Assembly: GCA_035041965.1 (NCBI GenBank)
Contig: JAPYMA010000933.1
Span: 25,229-89,228 of the forward strand
Length of the DNA stretch: 64,000 nucleotides
DNA from: Anisakis pegreffii
Lineage: Eukaryota; Nematoda; Chromadorea; Rhabditida; Anisakidae
Direction: 5' to 3'
Shown here: piece by piece, positions 28,250 through 42,600 of the stretch
Layout of the letters: the number at the start of each line of letters is the position of its first letter
How positions within the stretch are numbered: position 1 is the first letter of the stretch
The notes under the pieces: generated by a model
The model's input: only the letters and a program-made list of their open reading frames with translations
Told to the model about the DNA's origin: nothing
The model's database searches: none
Program-made: the position numbers and the translations under genes

Positions 28250-31200
28250 ATGAAGACGAGAACGATGATAACATCTTCAGGTGGTGCCGCATATTGTTGC
28301 CTTGAGCATAAGAATATGAAGCGACCACCAAAGACTGCTCATCATCATCCAGCGAAAGGCAACATCGCGAATGGTGATCGAAGGACCAAAAAAGAATCGT
28401 TCATGTGGAAGATATACTATGTGACTATTTTGGTAGTGATTGTATCGATTGGTGCACAATACTATTATCATAATTACATCTATTTACCGGGTCTTATCTC
28501 ACAAAAATCCGAATTGCCTGTGCTCGACTTGAGATTGGATCGGGTAATCTTTTAATTGGTCAGCGGATGCTCTTTTTTTGTTCTATAACTTGTGATTGAG
28601 AAGGGTGTATTCGCCGTTGTTCATCATCGTTATTATTATTATTATTATTATTGTCATTATTATTATTGTTATGATTTTATTATCATTGTCAATTATTGAG
28701 GTTATCAACTATTATTATCATTGTTATTAATCGTTATTTGTGTTGCTGTCATTAATATTATCATGTTATGTTATGTATAATGCAGAAGCAATGGGGCACA
28801 TATCGATCTCATTTATACTTCGGCCTGCGTACTCCCCATCCAGATTCACCATTGTTTGGAATGATTTGGTACGAACAACCTGGTATGAATGTGATGGTTC
28901 CACCAGTAAGACATTGGTGTGCTCAAGTGAGTGTTTTGATAGGCATAGCATCGTCTATATTGATCTTGTTATCGTTGAAGAATGAAGGTATCAAAAGTTT
29001 CGGTTGGAATCTGGCAGACGGTCGAAGTTTTGGTTGTCAAACCATTCGTGATACATCGTTTGATTTGAAAACAGATTGGGTTAATAAGCAACATTCGTGG
29101 ACAGCTAGAGTTAGCACAGAGTCAACGCTCGACACAAAAGTGGCATTGATTTTTTATTTGCTTGTTCAGGTATCATTCAGGATCATTGTTATTATGTTAC
29201 TATCATTTTTTTGTTATCATCATTTAGTGTGATTTTTTATCGCACTATTCATTGCTTTTGGGTAGTTTGCATTTTGTTATCACAATTGATAATGTTGTCG
29301 TTTAGGAAGAGGAATCGTATTTGCACTCTCTGAATAATGGCGCAGAGTTGTTGGATTCATTCAGTGGTTTTTCTCGGCTGCTTGGTAATTTCACGGTAAA
29401 GTTCGTTGCGAAAGCATCACCGAATCATGAACGTTCATTTCTGGCTGATCGTTCAAGTGAACATCTAGACATCACAAAGATTAAGGTTGCTGTCGTCATT
29501 CTTATTAGTGCACAGCTACTATTTTCAGTGAAAACAAACTTCTTGAAGGAAGCAAACTTTTCAAAGTTGTTTCGGGAACACAAGCTCTGATGCTGAGGAG
29601 GAAGCCGGAAGCCTCTGTTGGAGTTTAAGGATGAGTTCAAAAATCGGAATGCAATCATTCTAGGACATTTCGTATTCAAAAGTGTTTCGTGTATTTGAAA
29701 TTTGTTCAGGAAACGATAATATCAGTAACGGAAGTGGATCGGAACTATCAAACACTTCGGTTGCCAAACAGATACATGAGTAATGAGGATATTGACGGTG
29801 ATGAGCGGATGAAATTCATTGCCGTTCAGATTAATTTGCCTATGAATAGCAGCGTTGAGATTTCATTTGCGAACGATGAAACGGAACCACCGAGAAGTTT
29901 GCGTTGAAGTGTTCATTTCATCTCTTTTATGCGATATCCTTCTTGCATTCGTACAGACTGAATTCAATTGCTTGATTGCATTGAAGGTGAACAATTCGAT
30001 ACGATCTTGAAAGAGCGTACTGAAGCTTTCACTGAGAAATTCGAGCGTATTTTCGGTTTGGCTGCAAAGGTTGGCTGCATACTTCACTAGCTTTTAACAG
30101 TAATTGTTTCGATATTATCGCAGTTATTGAATTGAACAGTAAAATTTGACGACATGTTTTTGTTGAATTCGATTTCTAGAGTTATTCGGGTTTCTATCAA
30201 TATATGGGTCGTTATGCATTATCGAATATGTTGGGTAGTATCGGTTACACAAGTGGCTTTAATCGTGTACAAAGTATTTTCTCAACAAAGCAATCGAAAT
30301 ACGGTAAACATGAATTGTTCACTTCATGCCCTTCACGCTCCACATTCCCGAGAGGTTTCCTTTGGGATGAAGGTTTTCATCATTTGCTCATACGTAAATT
30401 TGATCCTGAACTCTCGCTGCAAGTTAGTTGTCTTTGTTATTATTACTAAGTTTTGTTGATATTATGATTGGTTGTTAGTTATTATTATTGTTTATAAATG
30501 TGCCAGATAATCTCATCATGGCTGAACACGATGAATGCACAAGGATGGATACCACGAGAGATGATCTTGAGTGGGGAAGATGAAATGTTGGTACCGAATG
30601 AATTTTTGATTCAGCGGGATAGTATCGCCAACCCACCGATGTTCTTCTATCTGATACAAAGATTCTTAGATGATGAAGAGGTCGTATTTATTATTATTAT
30701 TATTGTTATTATTATTGTTTCATTTGTTTTGATTTTAGTTTATGCGAAGTCATCGTGATGGTTTGGTACGACTATATGCACGTCTTCGTCTTTGGCACGC
30801 TTGGTTGAATTCTACTCAAGTAGGGCCACAAGCAGGTACATATCGTTGGCACGGTCGAAATGCAAGCACGGACTTGGAGTTGAACCCGAAAACGTTACCG
30901 AGTGGATTGGACGATTATCCACGAGCAACGCATCCAACCGATCAAGTACTTTCATTTCAACAAATCATACGAAACGGCAAAGTGTAATTAATGTTGGATT
31001 GAAGCTTACTCGACGACTGATATGCTTTTCCTGTTAGCATAAGATTGTTTTGTGTATCTTAAGGAATATCATCTGGATATTCGTTCGTGGATGGCCGTCG
31101 CTGCCAAAACACTCTCACAGTTGGCCATTCTCGCTGATGATGAACTCGGTGCGGAAACTTATCGTGCGGATGCTGACTATTTGCATGATATTCAACTACT

Positions 31201-32140
31201 TAATAAGTTACATTGGAGTGAAACTTCAAAACGGTTTGTTATTCACGTTTTAACTGTTTTATTTATTATAGCATACTGTTATTCTGTGCACTGCTGCTGT
31301 TTTTTTTAAGGTATTGTGACTATGGATTACACAGCAGTCATGTTGAGTTACGTCGTCAAATGGATATGAAAGAATTTCAGTCGAAGTCCCAAAATCGAAA
31401 TAATCCAAATATGCCACCACCTCCAATGAAGCGTATCGTTCATGACACACCAAAACTGGGTTTAGTTGAGAATACCTTCGGTTATTTATCGTTATATCCG
31501 GTCATGTTGAAGTTGTTGCCTCACGATTCGGACAATTTACGGATCATCTTGGAGAATTTACGTTCTGAAAAGGTACTGGTTATTGTTGCATGAGTTGTTG
31601 ATTCTTTTATTCATGCAGTCAGCTGTCGCAGTATATATCTGTTTGTACGTCCCGTGCTTATTGTTAGCATTCTCCTTACAGCAACTTTGAAATGATCTGT
31701 GATTTATTTGTCATCAGTCAGTTTTCATTAAGGATCTTTGGTCGAAATATGGCCTTCGTTCGATATCCAAACAATCACCGTACTATCAAGCGCATAATAC
31801 TGAGCATGATCCACCGTATTGGCGTGGTGCTGTTTGGATCAACATGAACTATATGATGCTTTCTGCGCTAAAATATTACGCTTCATTAGCAGGACCGAAT
31901 CAAGAACTGGTTAGCTTCTTCACTGTTGTTGGAACGGAGCAATTATGATGAACATTACAGGCGTTTCATATCTATTCTCAATTGCGCAATAACGTTGTTG
32001 CAAATATGGTACGTGAATTCAAACGTACTGGATATTTGTGGGAGAATTATGCAGACGACGATGGACAAGGTCGCGGAGCACATCCGTTCACTGGGTGGAG
32101 TTCGTTGGTACTTTCGATAATGGCTGAGCAGTACGACTGA
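28250..32140 (+). CDS. MOGS: Mannosyl-oligosaccharide glucosidase (alpha-glucosidase I, GH63)
   Basis: MOGS removes the outermost alpha-1,2-glucose from newly attached N-glycans in the ER. Thirteen exons join in phase to 828 codons (human: 837): 28250-28543, 28786-28926, 28981-29169, 29306-29485, 29710-29896, 29987-30069, 30180-30422, 30507-30680, 30739-30945, 31064-31233, 31311-31572, 31733-31909 and 31961-32140. A short cytosolic tail and one membrane segment ([15 protein letters not shown]) make it a type II protein. [14 protein letters not shown] starts the lumenal part. [14 protein letters not shown] (Trp420-His425) and [12 protein letters not shown] are GH63 signatures, and [16 protein letters not shown] is nearly identical to human. 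The start could also be a later ATG in exon 1 (28265 or 28316). The right end of the MULE lies about 115 bp upstream. A possible AATAAA is at 32356-32361. Confidence 0.97.
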
Positions 32141-32395
32141 GTGATCGTTGTTGTTTTTGTTGTGCAGGTATTACTGCTAGAGGTGTGCCGAATAGATTGT
32201 ATTGTTCATTTGTTTATTGCTTTCGGATGATTATGATTACTAAGTCAGAATCGTGTTTTATTTCATCATAGTTCTCCTTCTCGAAATTTTCGTTTTCCCT
32301 TATGCACACAGCCTTAAGGGTATCATCACATTTCAGAACAGTACTGCTCACTTAAAATAAATTTCCGTGAGTGTCTAGTATTTTGTCGTTATTGC

Positions 32396-32428
<33 letters not shown>

Positions 32429-32472
32429 TATTATTGTTATTATTATTATTATTGTTATTATTATTATTATTA

Positions 32473-32512
<40 letters not shown>

Positions 32513-33636
32513 CATTAATGTTATTATGCTGATGAATATGTTTTCTTCTTTGAAGTTCATTTGATTACAATTTCCTTTTGTTTTCCGCTATTTATTTCAC
32601 ATCACTTTTTGTTTGTTTGTTTTTTTTTCATTCTTGTTATTGGGTGAATGTTTTTTTTGTGATGCTTCTCGATGCATTGTTTCATTTTTTGCTGTTGATA
32701 ATAATGATGATTGTAATAATAGCAGTAAATATGAATAATAATAAGAATATTGGAAATGCGAAACGACGACAAATTTGATTAGTTGTTGTTTGAAGTGAAT
32801 GAACGCATTCAAAGATCATTGACAATTAGTGAGCCACTTACTCATAAGATGTTTAGAAAATTTATAGCGAGCAGAGAAGGAACGATGATCGCAGAACTGG
32901 TTCCTTTTGTGACGAATGAATCGATGAGATGTAATTGATCTCGTGCTCAATTTCCATGTTTATCTATGCTCAGTTGTGCACGAAGTGATTGTTTGTCACA
33001 TTTATGAGACCACAGGTACATTGTCATTACTATGTTGTTAATTTTATGGTTATCATTATGATATATTGCAGTATGTTATAAATGTTATTGAGTGAGCAGT
33101 AAATTTATTTCCCATTGCCGTCGCTACACGCCAGTCACAAGGAGTGTTCGATTTGGAGGAGACTGACTATAAATTATGATTGATGGTCAATCATTTTATT
33201 CGCTTTTTATTTTTAATCAAACGATGTAAATTTTAGTTTGTGTTGTTATATATCAAAGTTTTGTTTTTGATTAAGAAATCTCAACGTTTTGAATTTCATC
33301 TAGACATTCGCTCCATGAAGATACAATTTTTGTAGTCCTTCGAATCAAGCCTTCTAAATCTGAATCACTTTTAAACATTTGTCGATTAGTGAACAAATAC
33401 TTATTTTTCTCGATCAGTTGACTAATGCAGGCAAATTTTGGTAATAGAACAGTAGTAGTCATAATGATAATACTGCTAATAATAAAAAGACCAACTATGA
33501 TGATAATAGTATAAGAACAATAACAACCACAATAAATAAAAGAAGTGGGTACTCAATGATATGCTGTAGTACTGATAATAACTGATAATGGAGACAAAGT
33601 GATAACATTGTACGTCTGACACACAGTCGTATAATA
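32141..33636. other. MOGS 3' flank and intergenic DNA
   Basis: This holds the probable MOGS 3' UTR and then AT-rich DNA without a supported gene. A minus-strand frame at 33271-33462 is open but matches nothing I know. Confidence 0.45.
32396..32516. repeat. TTA trinucleotide microsatellite
   Basis: About 120 bp are mostly TTA units with a few TTG and CTA interruptions. Confidence 0.9.
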
Positions 33637-36600
33637 ATGAACAATTTGTTTCGATCTACGTATCAGTTGATAATCTCACAGCTAGAATTGTTGATCGTCT
33701 TTGTGAGCGCCGTTGTCGATCTTGTAAATTCTCTTGAATTCCTTCAGAAGTATTTATTTGTCACTTAACGTTTTGATCTCATTGAAGGCTTCCTTGGACA
33801 GCTTATTTTTCATATTTTTATTTAGCAACGAACACACAAGACAGTCTTCCTTTTTGGAATGTGCTTCACAGGGACCATATCAGTCATATCTTGAAACTAA
33901 ATTCTCATCTGGCTCAGTGAGTTCAACCATCGAAAATTGCAGATGATCGTGACTGGAGTGGAATATGTTTCAAGTAGTGCATAAATGATACATTATGATC
34001 GTAACGCTTCATACAATTTTCTTACTGCCGTTGGTTTATTCACAAACCAGCGATATCTCTTTAAAAGTGAGTTCTTTGTACAGTGAAACGCATGTTTTCG
34101 ATGAACGAATGTAGTAAATGTACGAATAATGAATAAATGAGTTATTAAATGAATGCGTACAAAATGATAATTAATATGAGTAATAATAAAACAGTCATAT
34201 AATAATAATGGGGTTATATTTGAGGACAATCAACCCGAGATTGAAATGATCACATATGAAATAAAGCCATACGTTTCTGGTATTCGTGTAGTGAGTTTAC
34301 CGAATGAAAATGGTTTCATCAGTTATACGTATGTTTAATCATAATAAAAGCTGTTATAATCATGAACACAATAATAAAATATAGTTGATTATAACTTATC
34401 ATATGCATATAATAATAGCAACGATCAAAGTAGAATGAATAACGGTCAAAAATAACGATGGCTTATTGTTGCAGTGAAGCAGGCGAGAGTTTGATCTATC
34501 CGGACACGAAAGTTCGTGTTGTTTTATTCGGTTATCACTTGGATAAGATCGGCGTTATATCGTTGACGATTGATAATTGCTTCAATTCATTGATCAATAT
34601 AACGCATTCTGAATTTCTTATTCAAACTGTTAAACGTCTCGACTTTTTGGCATATTTTGTCGAGTTTGTCACTTTTTTAATGCTTCATCACCTTCTCAAA
34701 TTTGAGCCATTCCACTAAACAAACCATTATGACATTATCGGTTTTTCTTCAACGCGAACTCTGATCAAAGAAATCATTCGACATTAAACGATTGGAATTT
34801 TCTTATTGAAAAGGATATGCCCCCAAAAGAAAATCTAACACTTTATCCGTTCCTATACACAAAAAGATCTATTCAGCTGGTTATCAAAATACACTCTTTA
34901 TCAGCCAGTTAAAATCGCTCGTAATTATAAGAATAGGTTCATTAGATCATTGCACATAAATTCATATCAGAAATGTTATTTGTTATCATGTTGTTATAAT
35001 AGTTCCATCATGCAGAAAAGACCAACCATACCGAATATGTTATAAAGAAAGAAAAAGTGGTAAAGAGTCTGAAGAGGAAGAAGAAGAAGATATGATAATG
35101 GTTGGTGATTGAATGAACTGTTCATTTCATGACTACTTTCTGAAGGTATCCAAAATGAAAAGGTTTAGATCGATGAAACTCGTGCATGGATCAGTACAGA
35201 AACACCGACACGAATCTATTATCTGCCATTATATCTACAAATCGGTATTGTTTTTGTGCTTTTCTGCTTATCGGCACTTTTCTCTGGACTTAATCTCGGA
35301 CTTATGGCTCTATCACCACAAGAGCTGATGCTCATCCAGAAGTCAGGTATGCATAGACCCTCAAATCAGTACTCGTTTTATTAATCAACAAACTCAACGT
35401 TACCTTTCAAACAAATTGTTTCTTTTACATTGATCCGTTCTTAAAGGATCAGCAAGTGAACGAAATTATGCAGAAACAATTCTACCAGTACGCCAGTCTG
35501 GTAACTATTTATTGTGTACGATATTAATAATGAATGTGGTCGTAAATGCGGCTATATCAATTCTATTCGAAGATATGACTAGTGGAATGTTAGCGTTCAT
35601 TATTGCGTCGGTTGGAATTGTGATCATTGGTGAGATTATTCCACAAAGTATTTGTGTGAAGTTAGTTTGTGTGGAATCTTATTGCTTGCACATCTCACAG
35701 AAAACTGTAAAAAAGTGTTGTGCCATTTTCTGTGTTATTTATCGCTTTCATAAGAAGTTTCTCACCTAATTACTCGTATGCAAAAGTGTGAATGATCCAA
35801 CGAGAAATTTAACAGCTTCGTTGATTTCAGAAAGGGTTTAGCGGTTGGTGCGTATACAATTTGGTTGACAAGAGCGTTTATGATTCTCACTTTTCCACTT
35901 TCGTATCCAATCAGTAAACTTTTGGATATATTTTTGGGTGAAGATACACCTGTTTATGATCGCAACAAGTAAGTGTACGTACGTATGTTGTATGTTCATA
36001 CAGGCATTTGGTTTTGAACGAACGAAGCAAATGAGCGAATATTGTTGGGTTGACGTTAAAAGAGAGAAATTATTAGTTGTTTTTATTGATTTATTTAGGA
36101 GGCTCAAAGCACTTCAGTTTCAGATTAATTAATTTGATGAAAATGACGACCAGTGAAGAAAATCAAGATCTAGCGGCTGATCTCAAAATTGCCGTCGGTG
36201 CGATGGAAATTTCCGAAAAAACTGTGGGTGATATCTTAACCAAAATCGAGGTGGGTAATATGGTTAAGAAACACTCTCATAGTTGTTATTGTTATTCATC
36301 CACCGGTAGGATTTGTTATTCCATTATTAATGTAGGTTTGATCACTCCAAAAAACTCCTTCAGTAGAAGATCTGCAGCATATGAATGGATGGATAATCGA
36401 TGTCGGCCTTGCTTCATCCAGCTAGAACGATTCGTTTCCATTGAAGTTTCCGGAGTTATTTCAAAAATTTCAGGATTTCTTCCCAAAAATTTTAGGATGT
36501 GTTCATGTTACCTGAAAATATTAAATTGGATGCAACGAATATTGCTGAAGTTATTCGTCACGGTTATACACGAATACCGGTTTATCGAGTGAGTAATTGT

Positions 36601-38684
36601 TTTTGAAAAGTTTAATCACTAGGTCTTAATTATTGTCATGATTGGAAGTTACTCTTCACTTTTCGATATTCTTATAAATGTTGTTGGTTGCTTTGGAGAT
36701 ATACATTTGAAAAGAAGAGCAGATAGGACTTTTGGAGTGGAAGGGATATATTTCTGCATTGTTTCAGGGTGAGAATCGTAACGATATTGTTTCGTTATTA
36801 ATCGTTAGAGATTTGGCGCTAATAGATCCGGATGATAATTTTAGTGTAAAAATGGTTTGTGATTTCTATAAACATCCACTTCGATTCGTCGATCAATCAA
36901 CACCATTGCATTCGATGCTTGAAGAATTCAAAACGGTTCGTTCATATATCTTTGATTGCTCGATTGCTGATTTTCATATGTTTATCGATCTTACAATTAG
37001 AGCCGCGTTTTGAACAGAATGCTTTCCAGGGCGATTATCATCTGGCTATCGTCCTATCGGCCACAAGTCGACTGGACGCGAAGAGCGGAAAACAGTGCAA
37101 AGAACCGATTGGCATTGTCACTCTCGAGGATATTGTCGAGGAAATATTACAGGCTGAAATCGTCGATGAAAGTGATACAATCACTGATAATGTTCATCGA
37201 ACGACCAGAAAATACACCAAGGTTCATTTGATACCAATAATTTTCTGATGTTTATAATAATAGCAGTGATTCATTGAAATCAACAATATTGTATTTGAAG
37301 GAACCAAATGTGACAAAGATTTTAATGTTCGAAGAAAAATGTAATCCATTATCGGTGCAAATGGAGGTGATGACATCACATTTCTTGAGCAGTCACCATG
37401 AAATTTTTACGAGCGATTACGTGCACGAACGAGCCATTTCACACTTAATGCGTAAAAATATCCGACAGGTCATTTGAAATTTTCATCAATTTTTGCTTTG
37501 CGATAGTATTTGCTTGCACTTCATGGTCACCTCTAAAAGTTGAAAAAGTTTCAGTGGAAGTTAAGGCTAGCAGTTGAAGTTACTAATAATTTTGAATTGA
37601 ATTCTCTTCCAGATGACTGGATAATCGTTCTTTTCAGATAGATTTGTCACATTCTCCTCGTATTTACGGGAATAGAGCAAAGAAACAAGAAACAATCGCC
37701 ATATACCGTTCCAATCAACCATCGACTAGATTTGTTGTGATCTTGGAAGGGCGTGCAACGGTCAAATTTCGTAATGTATGTTGCCTTCCATTCGATGTTT
37801 CGAATGGTATGTACTGACTCTTCATAATATTCACTCGTTATTTTATCGTTGCTTCATTGTTATTTCAGATGGAATTCGAAGCAGGTCCATGGAAGTGCTT
37901 CGGTACCGAATTACTGGATCAAATTGATGAGTTACTCAATGATGACTCTTTTGAAGGCACTCAGTGTGGTTTTTCTACCGGTTTGCGTTCACTCGTTGTG
38001 TCGTTTCGTTTTTTATTGATGATATTTTTGCAAGAATTCATAATTTTCGAAAAGCATTCTAGCAATACTTCACATAAAAAACATTTTCTTATTTTGAAAA
38101 CAAATTAAGGGTCATCTTTGATCACAACATTGATCAATTCAATACAGTTCACACCCGATTTCGATCTAATCGTCACCGAATTTTGTCGTTTCTTGCAAGT
38201 AACCGTGCCGGCCTACTTAAACGCCTATCATGTTACATGTATTGCACGAGCGGCACGGTATATTTTCATTGTTTGAGTTTCTCTCACTGATTGCTTTTCA
38301 AATGATATGTTTTGTTAACATTAAATATTGCCATTATAGTGATAAGCATATTAATATGATGGGTCCTCTAATCAAGGCATCGCTACGCTCAGATATTTCA
38401 GATAGAATGCAACGAGTTTCTGAAACACTTCTGAAACGAAACGTGAGTGCTTTTTTTCAGAGATCCTTTTCAACTGAGTGCTAAATAAAGTTACATCATT
38501 AAGTGAGATCTTTTTTCTTTTGCGTCTTCAGCCGTAAGCAATTTATCACTGATTCGTTTGATTTCAGAGTTCAAAGAGCAGTTTCGACCCGCCGGGCAGT
38601 CGCAAGGAAGTTGTTGAAAAACGACGATGCCATAGTGATTTTGGCAAACATTTACCATCTATTTCGTCTATTACCAAGCAATAA
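33637..38684 (+). CDS. CNNM: CNNM-family metal (Mg2+) transport protein
   Basis: CNNM (ancient conserved domain) proteins are membrane proteins that move or sense Mg2+. Eighteen exons join in phase to 786 codons: 33637-33723, 34225-34328, 34475-34628, 34814-34848, 35016-35100, 35169-35346, 35447-35660, 35831-35968, 36124-36250, 36496-36588, 36768-36935, 37030-37221, 37301-37468, 37638-37775, 37869-37980, 38110-38257, 38340-38442 and 38568-38684. Exon 1 is a likely signal peptide ([11 protein letters not shown]). An extracellular domain with an acidic run (SEEEEEED) follows. The DUF21 membrane domain has [35 protein letters not shown] and [11 protein letters not shown]. The CBS pair has [32 protein letters not shown] and [14 protein letters not shown] cyclic-nucleotide-binding-like domain ([14 protein letters not shown]) ends the core. 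C. elegans has five members; which one this matches cannot be decided. The first five exons are short, and exon 1 rests on phase and composition only. Confidence 0.93.
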
Positions 38685-39666
38685 TAATATCTGTTAGCAT
38701 TAGTGATAACGATAGTGATAATAAAACAGCAGTAATTGTAATGATAGCCAATTGTTAATAAAGAGAGCCAATTGTGAAAAATGTAATCAGTTCTGAAAAC
38801 AGTTACCCTAATACCTCGTACTAATTCAGGTCCGTCGGAAATGAGAAGGAATGTACATCCACCGCCCCCTCTCAATCAATAATAGGTTCTTTGAAAAAGT
38901 CTGCTTCGCGCCCATCTACCAGGCCATTCTAACCCTCCGTTTACGAAAATGCTAGGAACGGGACTGCATTGACTGATATTTCTATAAATTCGTAAATCAA
39001 TTGTAGCAAAGGTGATATTGTGTGATGTATGTAATATATCATATATCATTGTAATAATTTAACACTTTTAACATTCCTGCGATATTTTGACTTAACATTT
39101 AACACTTAACATTTCTTTTCACTGCGACAATTTGATAATGTGATGCTGACATAAATAGACGACCAGTTATTAAGATAATGAATTTGTTGTAAACGTTGGA
39201 GAAGGAGTTCGACTGTGTTGCGCTCTTGATTCGATTCAATTCAAATGTTTAAGCAGTCAACTTGGACGGCTGCTTTTAACAAGCAGCAACGGCAGTGAAA
39301 ACGAATTGAAAGTGGAACTGTTCACGTTCGTCATCATCATCATTTTATTATGCATCCTTTTATCATAAATGTTCCTTTATGGTGTCGACTTGTTTGCTCA
39401 TCGCATCGCATTAATTATAAAGTTGCATTTTCGAATTGGCAACGATTACGAAGAAATTCTTTCAGCGAATCAAATTTATTTATTGAAATAAAACAAAAAT
39501 TGACAATGAAAGTCAAATGGAACTTTGAATAAAATCGATTTATTTAAAATTACTTCATATAACAAGTACATGTTATAAGTAGGCAACTGAAATTTTATGG
39601 TCACTTCCGTAAGTCAATGCTATAGGATACTTTCGTAAAAATTAAATTTATTCACACTGATTAAAA
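38685..39666. other. Tail-to-tail interval, CNNM and CUB/mucin gene
   Basis: No gene is supported. The interval holds the 3' ends of two convergent genes and some weak open frames, such as 39350-39532, without protein-like pattern. Confidence 0.45.
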
Positions 39667-42600
39667 TCAAGGTAAAAGAATTGTTCTTGATGCGAACATG
39701 AAAAAGATTGAGAATATCATGAAGAGAACATCATGTAGTTGTGCTACAGCGCCACGCGATTGCACGACGGAACAATTCAAATCGGAATCTGAAAACGATA
39801 CTCAAATTCAATTAATGTTGTATGGATACTTGGTTGTTACATAGATACTATGTTACATGTTTATTCATAATTATGAATTCAGTATGCAATAAGCATTAAA
39901 AACGAACCCATGCGATAACTAAGAAGCATTCCTTTGTTGACACCTCCATTGCTACGGTATATCACGGACAAATGTTTCACACAAACTGATTGGCTGTATG
40001 ACGGACGAGAGTTATTACCTAATAAACTGCAATTATCATACGTACTTAATCAGCAAATCAATCGTGCAACTGAAGAAAGTTTGAAAACGAATTACACAAA
40101 CGATAAGTGAATAGAGATTTCGGATACTTCTCGTTCAGGGTCGATTTTCCATCAGAATCACCAAATAGTTGAACTTGACAATTATTGATTCGATTTGCTA
40201 CTTCCAACTTTATTCCCAGAGCTGATGATGATTCCATTGATAGTTCATAGCGCTGATAAATTCGCCTGAAATTTATACCAGTTAGGCGTTTATGCATTCA
40301 AATATATTAGCCACAATACATTGATCTAGTTGATTGATACTGTAAATTAGGATTGCGTCGAGGACGAAACCAACTCCGAGGTCTATCTAAGATATAGGAA
40401 GCAGGGTCGAGAACTTCGTAGGTACTCGAAAAGCTGACCCATACAACCCTATTGTGAATGAATATCACATAATGAACCAACCCAAGGTCGTCGTCTGCCA
40501 AGTAATCCGGTGAGTACAGATACCCATGTGATGTTGTTGAAAGTGGCGCTAATGTATAGTCGCCTACTGAAAAGTAAAAAGCATCGTTACATAATCCTAA
40601 TATTTTCAGTAATGAAGAAACCTAATATCGAAATAAAATTAGATAATTCATTTAATTTATTTAGTCAGCAATTAGAACTCATTACGAGTTCATGCCTCTC
40701 TGTTATCATCAGTATCACTAATATTCGATTATTGATTAAGCGATCACAGAGGTTTTGGTGTACTCTCTCATAATCGAGCATTGAAAATAAATTAGATAAT
40801 TGTTTGCAGATTACTGACGCATTGTTGTCGACCGGACACGAATTCTGTTCGGTGCATTTGTGGACATATAAACAAACGTTAAATCATCACCAAAAACGAA
40901 GCTCGGATATGGATATGAACTGAAATAAGCGAGTGGGTGCGTTAGCAGTCGGTTCATTAGAAAGAGACGAAGAATGGACGAGTAGATTTGATAAAGCTGC
41001 ACTCGAAAGACAGCTGATCAAATCAGTGAATTCGGTTGGTATTGTGAAACGAAAACTGATTGGTTTGTATGAATGTTGCTTACTTGGTCAATAGATTCTG
41101 AGGGCGATTTGTAATGCCTTTGTAGAGTTGAACGTTGGGATTATCACTGGCGACTCGCAGTGCTAAACCAGATCGAATTTGTCGTTGTTGTTGCAGAGGG
41201 ATGTGATGAAGAGCAGTTGTGCACAATCGTGCGGTAGTTTTGCGTGTTGTTTTTGGTAATTTTGTTACTGGTTTTGTTGCTGGTATTTCTGGTGTGGTTA
41301 TTTCTGGTGTTGCAGTTGGTGGCGTTGGTTTTGTTGCTGGTATTTCTGGTGTTGCAGTTGGTAACGTTGGTTTTGTTGTTGATATTTCTGGTGTTGCAGT
41401 TGATAACGTTGATTTTGTTGTTGGTATTTCTGATGTTGGTTTTGTTGTTGGTATTTCTGGTGTTGGTTTTGTTGTTGGTATTTCTGGTGTTGGTTTTGTT
41501 GTTGGTATTTCTGGTGTTGGTTTCGTTGTTGGTATTTCTGGTGTTGGTTTTGTTGTTGGTATTTCTGGTGTTGGTTTTGTTGTTGGTATTTCTGGTGTTG
41601 GTATGTTTGGTGTTGTTATTTCTGGTGTTGGTAGGTTTGGTGTTGTTATTTCTGGTGTTGGTATGTTTGGTGTTGTTATTTCTGGTGTTGGTATGTTTGG
41701 TGTTGTTATTTCTGGTGTTGGTATGTTTGGTGTTGTTATTTCTGGTGTTGGTATGTTTGGTGTTGTTATTTCTGGTGTTGGTATGTTTGGTGTTGTTATT
41801 TCTGGTGTTGCATGGCTAGTTGTAGGGGTTTGCCTCTCAAATACTAGAATTGCCTCCGAAGTGAATGCTTGAACTAGCGGTTGAGAGCATTGCTCGGCTG
41901 AAATGCTAATTGATCATTAGTTCAGGTATCAGTTGATTCAACTATCGAAAGTCTTACAATAATTCTCAAATGAATTACCATAGGTCACATCGACAATATC
42001 CGAAACAATCCCAAAAAACGTGAAATAATTGAATGATGATGTCAACAAGTTGTTTATTTGATCAGTGCCAATAAGTCGGAACATCAAATCACTTCCACTG
42101 CTTTGTAATTCGTTTGTTGAATCCACTGCGTTACTACTGTTGTATAATGCACTTGAAAGATGCACTCGTTTAATAGTTTTGATACAATCAGCAATGATAA
42201 TTGCAATTGCAGTCACATTCAACTAGGTGTCAATGAAGTGTTCTCACCTCGTATCCAACAACATTGCATCGATGGTTGCGCCATCAAAAACATCTATAAG
42301 AATGCCAGTATTGTACAATGAACCAAATGTGTACAGATGAATCGTACGATTTCGCGTTGATTTTACGTGCAACATGAAAGAATATCCAGCACTGATATTT
42401 ACCGTGAAACTTCGCAAGTTTTCCTCGAGTACAATCTCTTCTTTACGATTATAAACAACTGGAAATCAATTTTATTTCCGCATTTATTGCGTCAGTAAAG
42501 AGTTATAATCAAATAAATGAGCGGAGATATGATTTAATACGAACTTCGCTTTGATTCAACAGCTAATTCGAAACCGTTTATCGGATTGGCACTGAGTACT

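Noticed and set aside
29524..29628. Exon-like frame in MOGS starting [14 protein letters not shown]
   Set aside because: It does not fit the phase of exon 4. Joining 29485 directly to 29710 restores the GH63 alignment, so it is intronic.
40307..40501. Minus-strand 64-codon frame in the CUB/mucin gene
   Set aside because: Exons 40815-40919 and 40128-40265 join in phase across it, and no donor in it keeps the frame.
41219..41872. Plus-strand 217- and 191-codon frames of Val/Gly/Ile/Leu repeats
   Set aside because: They are shadows of the minus-strand Pro/Thr repeat, which is joined in phase to CUB exons.
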